Below, piece by piece: positions 14,828 through 23,424 of a stretch of 64,000 nucleotides of DNA. The notes under the pieces were generated by a model that worked only from the letters and a program-made list of their open reading frames with translations, did not search any database and had not been told where the DNA came from. This stretch comes from Microthrixaceae bacterium. GTDB lineage: Bacteria > Actinomycetota > Acidimicrobiia > Acidimicrobiales > Microtrichaceae. The position numbers and the translations under genes were made by a program. Position 1 is the first letter of the stretch. Each line of letters begins with the position of its first letter. The stretch is taken from assembly GCA_023958095.1 (NCBI GenBank), contig JAMLGJ010000015.1, positions 18,938-82,937 of the forward strand. Direction: 5' to 3'.

Positions 14828-17611
14828 ATGACGCCCCCAGTCGATGCCCCGTCGTTCGATGACGCCCACCTCCGTGATGCCGGAGCCGTGGCCTCCTCAG
14901 CAGGGGTGGATCCGCAGTCGGGCCTCACCTCCGGTGAGGCGCAGGTGCGCCTGGAGCGCTACGGCCCCAACGAGGTGACCAGCGAACCACCACCGAGCCC
15001 CTGGGTGGTGGCACGGGGCCAGCTCTCCAACCCGATGAACGTGATGCTGCTCATCGTGGCCGTCGCCAGCCTGTTGATAGGCCAGGTGCCGACCGCGCTG
15101 GTGGTGGCGGCGTTGGTCACCTTCAACGTGGTCATGGGCACCAACCAGGAGCTGAAGGCGCAGGCCAGTGTCGATGCCCTCGCCGAGATGCAGGTGCCGG
15201 TCGCCCGGGTCCGGCGTGACCGCCAGGTGGCCGAGGTGCCGGCGGCGGAACTGGTCCCCGGGGACGTGGTGCTCATCGAGGCCGGCGACCTCGTGCCGGC
15301 CGACGGGCGGCTCACCACGGCGGCCACGCTCGAGGTGCAGGAGGCGGCCCTCACCGGTGAGAGCGCTCCGGTGGCCAAGGACCCACGGACCCTCGAAGCC
15401 GGCGACGTGGCGCTGGGGGACCGCCAGAACATGGTCTTCCAGAACACCCAGGTGACCCGCGGGTCCGCCACCTACCTGGTCACCGCCACCGGTGCCCGCA
15501 CCCAGATGGGCCGCATCGCCGACATGGTGACGGCCACGAAGCGCACGAAGTCGCCGTTGCAGCAGGAGCTCGACGGCATGACCAAGGTGTTCGGCCTCCT
15601 CGCATGGGGAGCGGTCGCGGTCATCGCGGTGGTCGGGCTGCTGCGCGGCCAGGAACTCGAAACGCTCGTGTTGTTGTGCATATCGACGGCGATCGCGTCG
15701 ATCCCCACCGGCCTGCCCACCTTCGTGCAGACGATGCTGTCCTCCGGCGCCCAGCGCCTGGCCGAGCAGAAGGCGGTGGTGAAGTCCCTCTCGGACGTGG
15801 AGACCCTGGGTGGCACAACGGTCATCAACTCCGACAAGACCGGCACCCTCACCATGAACGCGATGACGGTCACCTCCATGTACGCGGGTGGGCGTTGGTA
15901 CCGGGTGCAGGGCTCCGGATACGACAAGACCGGAGCGATCCTGGGTGCGGCGGGAACCGACACACCGGATTTCACCCCGCTCGCCCTCGGCCTGGCGCTG
16001 TGCTCCGATGCCGCCGTCGCCGATGACGGGTCGATAATCGGGGATCCGACCGAAGCCGCCCTCGTCGTGCTGGCCGCGAAGATCGGAGTCGACGCCGAGG
16101 CCACCCGCGAGTCGGTGCCGCGGGCCCTGGAGGTGCCCTTCGACTCCGAGTACAAGTTCATGGCCACCTTCCATGCCCGACCCGCCGAGATCCACGGGCC
16201 GGCGGTCACGAGTCCCTGGTTCATGGCGGTCAAGGGCGGACCGGACGTGGTGCTGCAGCGTTGCTCCAGCGCACTGCGTGCCGGTGAGGTCGTTCCGCTG
16301 GAGGAGATGCGCGAGGAACTGCTGGCCGCCAACCGGCGGCTCTCCGAGAAGGGTCTGCGGGTGCTCGCATTCGCGGCCCGGGGGCTCGACGAGGAGTCCA
16401 TGCAGGAGGCCCGCAACGATCCGATGGGAGCGGTCCGGGACCTGGTCTTCGTCGGTCTCGTCGGCATCATCGACCCACTCAGGCCCGAGGCGGTGGAGTC
16501 CGTGCACACCGCCCTGGGTGCCGGGATCGACGTGCGCATGATCACCGGCGACCACACGATCACCGCCCGTGCCATCGCCGACGAGCTGGGCCTCGGGCCG
16601 GGAGTGATCACCGGTACGGAGCTGCAGCACACGAGCGACGCCGACGTGGTCGCCTCGCTGCCCGAGCTGCACGTTTTCGGGCGGGTCGCCCCCGAGGACA
16701 AGCTGCGACTCGCCCGGCTGATGCAGGAATCCGGCGAGGTCGTGGCCATGACCGGCGACGCCGTCAACGATGCAGCCGCTCTGAAGCAGGCAGACGTCGG
16801 GGTTGCCATGGGCAGCGGTTCCGAGGTCTCCAAGCAGGCCGCGAAGATCGTGCTCACCGACGACAACTTCGCGACCCTGGTGCGGGCCGTCGAGCTGGGC
16901 CGGGACATCTACCGGCGCATCTCCACCTACATCCGCCTCCAGCTGACGGTTCTGTCCTCGGTGCTGCAGCTGATGGTGTTGGCGACCATCCTCAACGTCA
17001 ACGACGGCGTGGCCATGTTCCCGATGCAGCTGCTCTTCAGCAAGTTCTTCGTGGTGGTGACCGTCGTCGTCGGACTCATGGTGGACGTGCCCGACGAGGG
17101 AGTGATGCAGCGTCCCCCGAGGCACCCGGGCACTCGCATCGTCAACGGTCCCCAGGTGACCCGTTGGGCGCTCTCGGGGTTCGTGGTGGCCGCCAGCGCG
17201 CTGGCGGTGCTCCAGTGGGGTCCGGGTGAACCGTCCTCGGAGGTCGCCTCCACACCGATGACGATGGCCTTCGCGGTGGTCTCGCTCGCAGCGGTCAACA
17301 TCGGCGTGGTCATGCGTCGCGAACGAAGGGCCCCGTGGTCACCACCGATGTTCCCCTACTTCGGATGGCTCATCGCAGGATGGCTGCTGACCTGGGCCGC
17401 GGTGGAACTCGCCATGTTCCAGCGGCTGCTCGACACGGTCTCGCTGACCGGTGCCCAGTGGCTCCTGGTGCTGGCGCTGTCACTGCTGGCCCCCGGGATG
17501 CTCGGCGTCGAGAAGGTCATCCGTGTCCGCAGGGGGAACGGCTCGGACCCCGGCGAACCCGTGCAACGAAGCACTGCCGCAGCCGGCACGGCGGTGACGG
17601 GCCACGCCTAG
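14828..17611 (+). CDS. P2-like P-type ATPase with non-canonical ion site
   Basis: A 927-residue membrane ATPase laid out like Ca2+-ATPases: N-terminal actuator part with TGES, phosphorylation motif DKTGTLT (Asp336), nucleotide-binding domain, and hinge TGDAVNDAAALKQADVG. The catalytic residues are all present. The membrane site is not: in M4 the usual PEGLP is PTGLP (Thr294), and in M6 the positions matching SERCA Asn796, Thr799 and Asp800 are Lys739, Val742 and Val743; M5 and M8 also lack the acidic ligands. It is thus unlikely to be a Ca2+ pump. It lies between DUF808 and PPK2 genes on one strand. The transported substrate is unknown. Confidence 0.9.
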   Translation: MTPPVDAPSFDDAHLRDAGAVASSAGVDPQSGLTSGEAQVRLERYGPNEVTSEPPPSPWVVARGQLSNPMNVMLLIVAVASLLIGQVPTALVVAALVTFNVVMGTNQELKAQASVDALAEMQVPVARVRRDRQVAEVPAAELVPGDVVLIEAGDLVPADGRLTTAATLEVQEAALTGESAPVAKDPRTLEAGDVALGDRQNMVFQNTQVTRGSATYLVTATGARTQMGRIADMVTATKRTKSPLQQELDGMTKVFGLLAWGAVAVIAVVGLLRGQELETLVLLCISTAIASIPTGLPTFVQTMLSSGAQRLAEQKAVVKSLSDVETLGGTTVINSDKTGTLTMNAMTVTSMYAGGRWYRVQGSGYDKTGAILGAAGTDTPDFTPLALGLALCSDAAVADDGSIIGDPTEAALVVLAAKIGVDAEATRESVPRALEVPFDSEYKFMATFHARPAEIHGPAVTSPWFMAVKGGPDVVLQRCSSALRAGEVVPLEEMREELLAANRRLSEKGLRVLAFAARGLDEESMQEARNDPMGAVRDLVFVGLVGIIDPLRPEAVESVHTALGAGIDVRMITGDHTITARAIADELGLGPGVITGTELQHTSDADVVASLPELHVFGRVAPEDKLRLARLMQESGEVVAMTGDAVNDAAALKQADVGVAMGSGSEVSKQAAKIVLTDDNFATLVRAVELGRDIYRRISTYIRLQLTVLSSVLQLMVLATILNVNDGVAMFPMQLLFSKFFVVVTVVVGLMVDVPDEGVMQRPPRHPGTRIVNGPQVTRWALSGFVVAASALAVLQWGPGEPSSEVASTPMTMAFAVVSLAAVNIGVVMRRERRAPWSPPMFPYFGWLIAGWLLTWAAVELAMFQRLLDTVSLTGAQWLLVLALSLLAPGMLGVEKVIRVRRGNGSDPGEPVQRSTAAAGTAVTGHA

Positions 17612-17638
17612 GGCGCGGCACACCCAGGAGGCCATGAG

Positions 17639-18508
17639 ATGGCGAAACACCACCACAGCACCCACCACGACCACGAGGGACGACACGCTGACTTCGCCGG
17701 GAGTCCGGAGGGGAGCGGTCCGACCGACCGGCCGGACAGGCTCCGCCGGAAGCACTACGAGGCCGAACTGCGCAAGCTGCAGGTTGAGCTCGTCCACCTG
17801 CAGGAGTGGGTCAAGGCGACCGGGGCGAAGGTCTGCGTCGTGTTCGAGGGACGCGACGGAGCCGGCAAGGGTGGGGTGATCAAGCGGATCACCGAGCGGG
17901 TCAGTCCGCGGGTGTTCCGGGTCGTGGCCCTTCCCGCCCCGACCCCGAGGGAACAGTCCCAGATGTACGTGCAGCGCTACATCTCCCACTTCCCCTCCGC
18001 AGGGGAGGTCGTGATCTTCGATCGGTCCTGGTACAACCGGGCAGGTGTGGAGCGCGTGATGGGGTTCTGCACCGAGGAGGAGTCGCGCCGCTTCATCCGC
18101 ATGGTCCCCGAGTTCGAACGGGCGATGGTCGACTCCGGCATCATCCTGCTCAAGTACTGGCTCGAGGTCAGCCAGGAGGAACAGACGCGCCGCCTGGAAT
18201 CCAGGATCGACGACGGGCGAAAGACGTGGAAGCTCTCACCCATGGACCTCGAGTCCTACAGCCGCTGGTACGACTACTCGCGTGCGCGTGATGACATGTT
18301 CGATGCGACCGACACGGCATGGGCCCCGTGGTACGTGGTGGACTCGAACGACAAGCGGCGGGCACGGCTCAACACGATCAGCCACCTCCTGGAGCGGATT
18401 CCCTACGAACGGAACCCACCCGCGAAGGTGACACTCCCCGAGCGCCAGGATCCCGGCGACTACACCGAGCCCCGTAGGGACCGCCACCGCGTGCCGGATC
18501 GGTTCTGA
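17639..18508 (+). CDS. ppk2: Polyphosphate kinase 2 (class I type)
   Basis: A 289-residue PPK2, which moves phosphate between polyphosphate and nucleotides. The Walker A loop GRDGAGKGG is at residues 71-79, Walker B with Asp128 in FDRSWYNRAG, and the lid region WKLSPMDLES follows. The GRDGAGKGG form and the rest resemble the mycobacterial class I enzyme, which favours making NTP from NDP. The first 16 residues are His-rich (AKHHHSTHHDHEGRH), an odd extension that could bind metal. AGGAGG lies six bases before the ATG, and the gap to the P-type ATPase is 27 bases, so they form one operon. Confidence 0.95.
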   Translation: MAKHHHSTHHDHEGRHADFAGSPEGSGPTDRPDRLRRKHYEAELRKLQVELVHLQEWVKATGAKVCVVFEGRDGAGKGGVIKRITERVSPRVFRVVALPAPTPREQSQMYVQRYISHFPSAGEVVIFDRSWYNRAGVERVMGFCTEEESRRFIRMVPEFERAMVDSGIILLKYWLEVSQEEQTRRLESRIDDGRKTWKLSPMDLESYSRWYDYSRARDDMFDATDTAWAPWYVVDSNDKRRARLNTISHLLERIPYERNPPAKVTLPERQDPGDYTEPRRDRHRVPDRF

Positions 18509-18610
18509 TCGGGAGTCCGGCCGTCGCCCCGGGTCAGGTGCCGTGGCGCGGTCACCTCTCCCGCACCCGGCACCGGGACCGCCCCGGCTGGTGCTACCGG
18601 CCGGGACCCT

Positions 18611-19624
18611 TCAGCGAACCGGCCAGCGTGGCGGCTCGTGATCCGATCCGCTGGCCACACGGAGGCTCTCGAGCTGGGAGTCGGTGCCGATGGCGATCAG
18701 GATCTGTCCGTCCTGCAGTGCGATGTCGGGCGACGGGTTGGTCACGAAGCTGCCGTCACTGTTGCGCATCGCGAGCACAAGTGCTCCCGTGGTCGCCCGG
18801 AGATGTGAGTCTCCCAGGGTTCTGCCCACGAGCGGGGATCCGACGGGCAGCTCCACCTCCGAGAGCTGGAACTCGAGGCCCTGTTCGTGCATCACGACGT
18901 CGACGAACTCCGCGACATGCGGTTGGGACACGAGGGCTGCGATCCGTGATCCTCCCAACTCGTGTGGGTTCACGACCCGGTTGGCCCCGGCGCGGAGCAT
19001 CTTCTCCGCCGTCGGCTCGGCCCGGGCCCGGGCGACGATGAAGGCTGCCTCGTTGATCGCCCGGCTGGACAGCACCACGAAGAGGTTGTCGGCATCGGTG
19101 GCCAGTGCGGCGATGAGCGTCCCACACCGGGCCACGCCCGCCGCTGCGAGCACGGCGTCGTCGGTCGCATCCCCGGGCACATGGGGGTACGGGCAGGTGG
19201 CCAGCCGGTCGGGATCGCTCTCGACCACGACCAGCCGGTCGGTGTGGCGCGTGTGGCCGGCGAACGCCTGGCCCACCCGGCCCCAGCCGCACAGCACGGT
19301 GTGGTCGGACATGTTGGCGATCGTGCGTTCCATGCGGCGTCTCCCGAAGGTTCTCCTGAGGTGGCCCTCCACGACGAACTCGATGACCTGGCCCGCGGCG
19401 AAGACCACCGACGCGAAGCCCATGATGATGAGCAGCATCGTGAAGAACTTCTCCGCGGCACCGAAGTCCTCGACCTCGTTGAATCCCACCGTCGAGATGG
19501 TGATCATCGTCTGGTAGAGCGAGTTGACCGGCCCGAACCCCAACAGCACGTACCCGACGAAGCCGAACAGGATCACGAGCGTCACGAGCGACAGCGCCAG
19601 GGTCACGCGTCGCAGGGGCGTCAT
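18611..19624 (-). CDS. TrkA-domain potassium channel
   Basis: A 337-residue two-helix K+ channel with cytoplasmic RCK domains. Helix 1 covers residues 6-27, the pore loop reads TMITISTVGFNEVEDF, and helix 2 follows; an RCK-N (TrkA-N) domain begins at HTVLCGWGRVGQAFAG with the nucleotide-binding glycine motif, and an RCK-C domain lies at the end. The filter is TVGFNE rather than TVGYGD. The start at 19624 is chosen over the longer frame because a TACGAT lies seven bases upstream. It converges on the PPK2 gene. Confidence 0.9.
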   Translation of the reverse strand: MTPLRRVTLALSLVTLVILFGFVGYVLLGFGPVNSLYQTMITISTVGFNEVEDFGAAEKFFTMLLIIMGFASVVFAAGQVIEFVVEGHLRRTFGRRRMERTIANMSDHTVLCGWGRVGQAFAGHTRHTDRLVVVESDPDRLATCPYPHVPGDATDDAVLAAAGVARCGTLIAALATDADNLFVVLSSRAINEAAFIVARARAEPTAEKMLRAGANRVVNPHELGGSRIAALVSQPHVAEFVDVVMHEQGLEFQLSEVELPVGSPLVGRTLGDSHLRATTGALVLAMRNSDGSFVTNPSPDIALQDGQILIAIGTDSQLESLRVASGSDHEPPRWPVR

Positions 19625-19637
19625 GGTGCCGATCGTA
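19622..19637 (-). promoter_or_regulatory. Leaderless promoter: TACGAT, 7 bases before ATG of the K+ channel gene
   Basis: TACGAT (19637-19632, minus strand) precedes ATG 19624 with no Shine-Dalgarno sequence between. Confidence 0.5.
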
Positions 19638-19715
19638 GGACGAGTCGACGTTTGACTCTGCAATGATCCCCGGATCCGGAGGCCCGGGAGCGCATCCTTC
19701 AGCGCTGCAACGGGC

Positions 19716-20666
19716 TCACGCGGCGCTGCGTGTCCTGGTGCGTTGGTTCGGGTTCGGTCCCGCGAGGACGACCCGCTTCGGGTCACGCGGGTGCAGGTGT
19801 GGTGTGCCCTCCGGGAACAGGCCCTCCATCGCCCCACGGCGGATCGCGGGGCCGGAGGCCCTGATCGTGGCGCACAGCGCGACGAAGGTGGCGCGGTCCG
19901 GGTTGCTCCAGTCGAAGTCGAAGCGTCGTCGCACGACGTCGGGAAGGTTTCCGTAGACCATCACGCGCAGCAGGTCACCGGCACTGCGCCCCGCCAGTCC
20001 GTCGAGCAGGGAGAGCGGTCCGGGGAGGCTCACCGGTGGTCCTCCCGTTGCAGGGTTGGAGGCCGGGTCGAGCACCCACTTCACCGCTGGCGTCATCTCG
20101 AGCTCGTGACGGCATATCTCGTCGAAGCGTTCCTCGAAGTCCCCGAGTGTGGCCGGCACGGGCCGGTCGCTCACCCCGTAGCGCCGGTACCAGGTCACGG
20201 TCTCGGCGTAGAGCTGCTCGCGTTGGGCCCGCGAGAGGGGTACCGGGAAGTACAGCTCCCGGGCCCTGAAGAACTCCCAGGTGAACGTGGCGTGGGCCCA
20301 CCAGAAGATGTCGGGGTCGAGGGCGTGGTAGCGGCGGCCCTTGGGGTCGACTCCCTTGATGTCCGGGTGGAAGTCGCGCACCTCGCGTCCCCGTTCGCCG
20401 CCCTGGTCCTCGTCCTCGGTGAAGATCGTGCCCCAGATGTAGGGCACCGACCGGAAGATGCGGTCGAAGGGATCGTCGAAGAAGTTGGAGTGGTCCATCA
20501 CACCGGCGCCGAGCCCGGGCAGCATCAGCTGCATGATCCCCGCTGCGGTGCCGGTGAGCAGGCTCCGCGGATCGCCCGCGGTGCGCCACAGCAGCGAACC
20601 CGGACCCACGGGTGCTCCCGGTGGTCTTCCCCGCTCGCCGTGTCCCCGGTTCGGATCGGTGCTCAT
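19716..20666 (-). CDS. MpaB/DUF2236-family oxygenase
   Basis: A 316-residue protein of the DUF2236 (MpaB/latex-clearing-oxygenase-like) family, predicted to bind b-type haem. The conserved core FWWAHATFTWEFF and RELYFPVPLSRAQREQLY is present, together with the late YGNLPDVVRRRF. The start has GGAGGAA nearby and overlaps the stop of the TetR gene (ATGA). Being coupled to a TetR repressor with its own operator suggests induction by a small hydrophobic compound. Substrate unknown. Confidence 0.9.
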   Translation of the reverse strand: MSTDPNRGHGERGRPPGAPVGPGSLLWRTAGDPRSLLTGTAAGIMQLMLPGLGAGVMDHSNFFDDPFDRIFRSVPYIWGTIFTEDEDQGGERGREVRDFHPDIKGVDPKGRRYHALDPDIFWWAHATFTWEFFRARELYFPVPLSRAQREQLYAETVTWYRRYGVSDRPVPATLGDFEERFDEICRHELEMTPAVKWVLDPASNPATGGPPVSLPGPLSLLDGLAGRSAGDLLRVMVYGNLPDVVRRRFDFDWSNPDRATFVALCATIRASGPAIRRGAMEGLFPEGTPHLHPRDPKRVVLAGPNPNQRTRTRSAA

Positions 20667-21289
20667 GGCCTTCCTCCTATGACGGTGCGAACGTGTGACT
20701 CGACCTCTGCACGAGAGGTGGGTGAGGGATCTGCGGCTGCGAGTACCGCGAACCCGAACATGGAGGCGCCGATGGAACGGGCCCGCGACTCCGAGACGCC
20801 GAAGGACTGCACGAGTGGGACGATTCCCGGGTCCTGCACGCAGATGCCCCGTCGTGCGAGTGAGACGCGCACGCCGACCATGGCGAGGAATGCGGGGGCC
20901 CCGTCGGTGACGAGCTCGTGCAGCAACGCGGTGCACATCTGCACCACGGATTCCTCTCCGCGCGCTGCACGTGAGGCCCGTTCCCTGAGGTCGGCCTCGA
21001 ATCGCTGAAGGTACTCCTGTGCGGCACCCAGGAGCAGGTCGTCGACGGTGGGGAAGTGGTAGGAGACCCGCGCGGGCGGCATGCCGGCGGCGGCTGCCAC
21101 CCTGCGGTGTGTGAGGGACTCCACGCCGGTGGTGGTCACGAGCCCGCAGGCCGCGTCCATGATCAGCCGGCGGCTCGCCGCGCCGCGTCGGTGGCGTCCG
21201 TCGCCGCTCTCCCCGTTGTCGCGGCGCGCCCTGACGACGTCACTCGGCAAAGCGGATGTCGGACCCCCATCCGACGCGTTCTCGGCCAT
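20663..21289 (-). CDS. TetR-family transcriptional regulator
   Basis: A 208-residue TetR repressor. The helix-turn-helix is at about residues 40-87 (SRRLIMDAACGLV, then LTHRRVAAAAGMPPARVSYHF), and the C-terminal ligand domain is all-helical. The ATG is directly abutted by a 20-bp perfect palindrome and has no ribosome-binding site, so the mRNA is probably leaderless and self-repressed. It is coupled to the downstream MpaB-type gene. A longer frame to 21487 would encode the palindrome as protein and is rejected. Confidence 0.92.
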   Translation of the reverse strand: MAENASDGGPTSALPSDVVRARRDNGESGDGRHRRGAASRRLIMDAACGLVTTTGVESLTHRRVAAAAGMPPARVSYHFPTVDDLLLGAAQEYLQRFEADLRERASRAARGEESVVQMCTALLHELVTDGAPAFLAMVGVRVSLARRGICVQDPGIVPLVQSFGVSESRARSIGASMFGFAVLAAADPSPTSRAEVESHVRTVIGGRP

Positions 21290-21309
21290 ATCTGTACGAT
21301 CGTACAGAT
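21290..21309. promoter_or_regulatory. Perfect 20-bp palindrome, TetR operator
   Basis: ATCTGTACGA and its exact reverse complement, ending one base before the TetR ATG. The minus-strand TACGAT (21304-21299) inside it fits a -10 box, nine bases before the start. Binding would block both promoter and start. Confidence 0.8.
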
Positions 21310-21379
21310 TCCTGTCGGCCGGTGCTCGTCGCAGCGCTCCTGCGCAGTGGTGTAGGACGACGGTTGCGTGTCGGCGCAG

Positions 21380-21396
21380 TAGCCTGCGCGTCCATG
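21380..21396 (+). promoter_or_regulatory. Leaderless promoter: TAGCCT, 8 bases before ATG
   Basis: TAGCCT at 21380-21385 and ATG at 21394 with no ribosome-binding site in between. Confidence 0.5.
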
Positions 21397-21837
21397 GCCA
21401 AGTCCAACAGGGTGATCGAGATCGGCGCCTGGATGCTCGAGAACGGGCACCGGCTCGCCCTCGGGGTGACGGGTGGGCGCTGGCCACGGAGGTTGCTCGG
21501 CATGGAGCCCGTGGAGCTCCACACCACGGGAAGGCGGTCCGGACAGAAGCGCTCCACGATGTTGACCGCGCCGGTCATCGACGGGGACCGGGTGGTCCTG
21601 GTCGCATCCAAGGGTGGCCACAGCGACCACCCGGACTGGTACCGCAACCTCACTGCGGATCCGCGGGTGGAGATCACCCGGGACGGCGACACGACCCCGA
21701 TGGTGGCGCGCACCGCGACACCCGAGGAACGCGCCGAGCTGTGGCCGCGGATCGTGGCCAGCTACAAGGGCTATGAGGGCTACCAGCGCAACACCGACCG
21801 GGAGATCCCGGTGGTGATCTGCGAGCCGGCCGCCTGA
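21394..21837 (+). CDS. DDN-type F420-dependent nitroreductase-family protein
   Basis: A 147-residue split-barrel protein of the deazaflavin (F420)-dependent nitroreductase family (DDN). The motif VELHTTGRRSGQKRSTML and the segment GHSDHPDWYRNLTADPRVEI are characteristic of F420-binding members. It is divergent from the TetR gene, 104 bases away, so the palindromic operator may affect it too. Natural substrates are probably quinones or other enones. Confidence 0.92.
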   Translation: MAKSNRVIEIGAWMLENGHRLALGVTGGRWPRRLLGMEPVELHTTGRRSGQKRSTMLTAPVIDGDRVVLVASKGGHSDHPDWYRNLTADPRVEITRDGDTTPMVARTATPEERAELWPRIVASYKGYEGYQRNTDREIPVVICEPAA

Positions 21838-21872
21838 GCGAGACCGGTCCTGCGCACGGGCCGTTGTGTGGT

Positions 21873-23363
21873 TCAGCCGTCTCGGGTGCGCCACTGGCGC
21901 TCGAAGGGAAGCCTCCAGGTGTATGGCGCAACGACGGTGTGCATCGCTTCGGGCCCCCAGCTTCCCGGGAAGTAGGGGTGGACCCGTGGCGGATGCTCGA
22001 TCAGGTCCGCTGCGACCTCCCAGAGCCGTTCTATGCCCTCGGAACTGGTGAACAACGTCTGCTCGCCGGCCATCGCGTCGTGTATGAGCCGTTCGTAGGC
22101 CTCGAGCACGTTCTTCTCGTCGTCGGTCTCGTGGGTCGCGAACTGCATGCTGAGCTTGTCGAGGACGAACCCGGGTCCGGGTCGCTTGCCGTAGAACGAC
22201 AGCGACAGCTTCGAGGAATCGGCGAGGTCGAAGGTCAGGTGGTCCGGGCCGAGTGAGCCCACTCCCGAACCACGGGGGAACATGCTCCGGGGTGGCTCGT
22301 TGAACGCGATCGAGACTATGCGGGCGCCCTCGGCGAGCCGCTTGCCGGTGCGCAGGAAGAACGGGACACCTGCCCAGCGCCAGTTGTCCACCCAGCACCT
22401 GAGTGCCACGAAGGTGTCGGTCTGGGAGTCGGGATCCACTCCCTCGATCTCGCGATATCCGGCGAACTGACCGCGCACGACGTCCTCGGAGCGGATCGGC
22501 AGCATGGAGCGGAAGACCTTGTTCTTCTCCTCGTTGATCGCTCCGGGTTCGAGCGCCGTGGGCGGCTCCATGGCCACGAACGCCATGATCTGGAACAGGT
22601 GGGTGACGACCATGTCCCTGAAGGCCCCGGCGGACTCGTAGAACTCGGCGCGGGTCGCGATGGACAGCGTCTCGGGCACGTCGATCTGTACGTGGTCGAT
22701 GTGCTGGCGGTTCCAGATGGGCTCGAACAGGCCGTTCGCGAACCGGAAGGCGAGGATGTTGAGCGCCGCCTCCTTGCCGAGGAAGTGATCGATCCGGAAA
22801 ATCTCGCTCTCGTCGAACACGGAGCGGACGTGTGCGTTGAGGGAGCGGGCACTCGCCAGGTCGGTTCCGAAGGGCTTCTCCATCACGACCCGTGCGCGCT
22901 CGGCCAACCCGGCCTCACCCAGGGTCGTCACAACGGTCCGGGCGGCACCAGGATGGATGCTCAGGTAGTGCAGGCGCCTCGTGTTCCCCGGCTCCGCATC
23001 CAGCTCCGCCTCGCAACTCTGGACCGCGGCTGCCAACCCAGCCGGGCCGTCGACCTGGGACACATAGCGCAGCAGCGCGGAGAACTCGTCCCACGCAGCG
23101 GCCATGACAGCTGGGCTGGCGAACTGGTCGCAGCCCTCCTTCGCGATTCGGGCGAATCCGGCATCGTCGAGCGCCTCGAGCGAGGTCCCCAGGATCCGGC
23201 ACTCCGGGAGCAGGCCCGCATCGAACAGTCGCAGCAGACCCGGCAGCAGCTTGCGGCGGGCGAGGTCACCCGTGGCCCCGAACAGGACGATGACGTGAGG
23301 GTCGAGGTGGCGGTCAACCGCGTGCTGCACGCGTCCAACGCTAGGAATGGCACGTTTCGCCAC
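21873..23363 (-). CDS. zwf: Glucose-6-phosphate 1-dehydrogenase
   Basis: A 496-residue enzyme that oxidises glucose 6-phosphate to 6-phosphogluconolactone and makes NADPH. The dinucleotide-binding loop is FGATGDLARRKL near the N-terminus and the substrate site is RIDHFLGKE, with EKPFGTDL before it. Length is usual. The GTG at 23363 has only AAAGG close by, so a slightly later start is possible. Unusually, no transaldolase, opcA, pgl or gnd is next to it; it stands alone. Confidence 0.97.
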   Translation of the reverse strand: MAKRAIPSVGRVQHAVDRHLDPHVIVLFGATGDLARRKLLPGLLRLFDAGLLPECRILGTSLEALDDAGFARIAKEGCDQFASPAVMAAAWDEFSALLRYVSQVDGPAGLAAAVQSCEAELDAEPGNTRRLHYLSIHPGAARTVVTTLGEAGLAERARVVMEKPFGTDLASARSLNAHVRSVFDESEIFRIDHFLGKEAALNILAFRFANGLFEPIWNRQHIDHVQIDVPETLSIATRAEFYESAGAFRDMVVTHLFQIMAFVAMEPPTALEPGAINEEKNKVFRSMLPIRSEDVVRGQFAGYREIEGVDPDSQTDTFVALRCWVDNWRWAGVPFFLRTGKRLAEGARIVSIAFNEPPRSMFPRGSGVGSLGPDHLTFDLADSSKLSLSFYGKRPGPGFVLDKLSMQFATHETDDEKNVLEAYERLIHDAMAGEQTLFTSSEGIERLWEVAADLIEHPPRVHPYFPGSWGPEAMHTVVAPYTWRLPFERQWRTRDG

Positions 23364-23424
23364 CTTTGCGGCAGCACTAGTTCTGGGTGAACGGATCCTC
23401 GGTCAAGAGACGTTGCCCCGGCGC

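Noticed and set aside
14897..17125. 742-residue minus-strand frame
   Set aside because: Antisense to the P-type ATPase, His/Gly/Arg-rich, no ribosome-binding site or domain.
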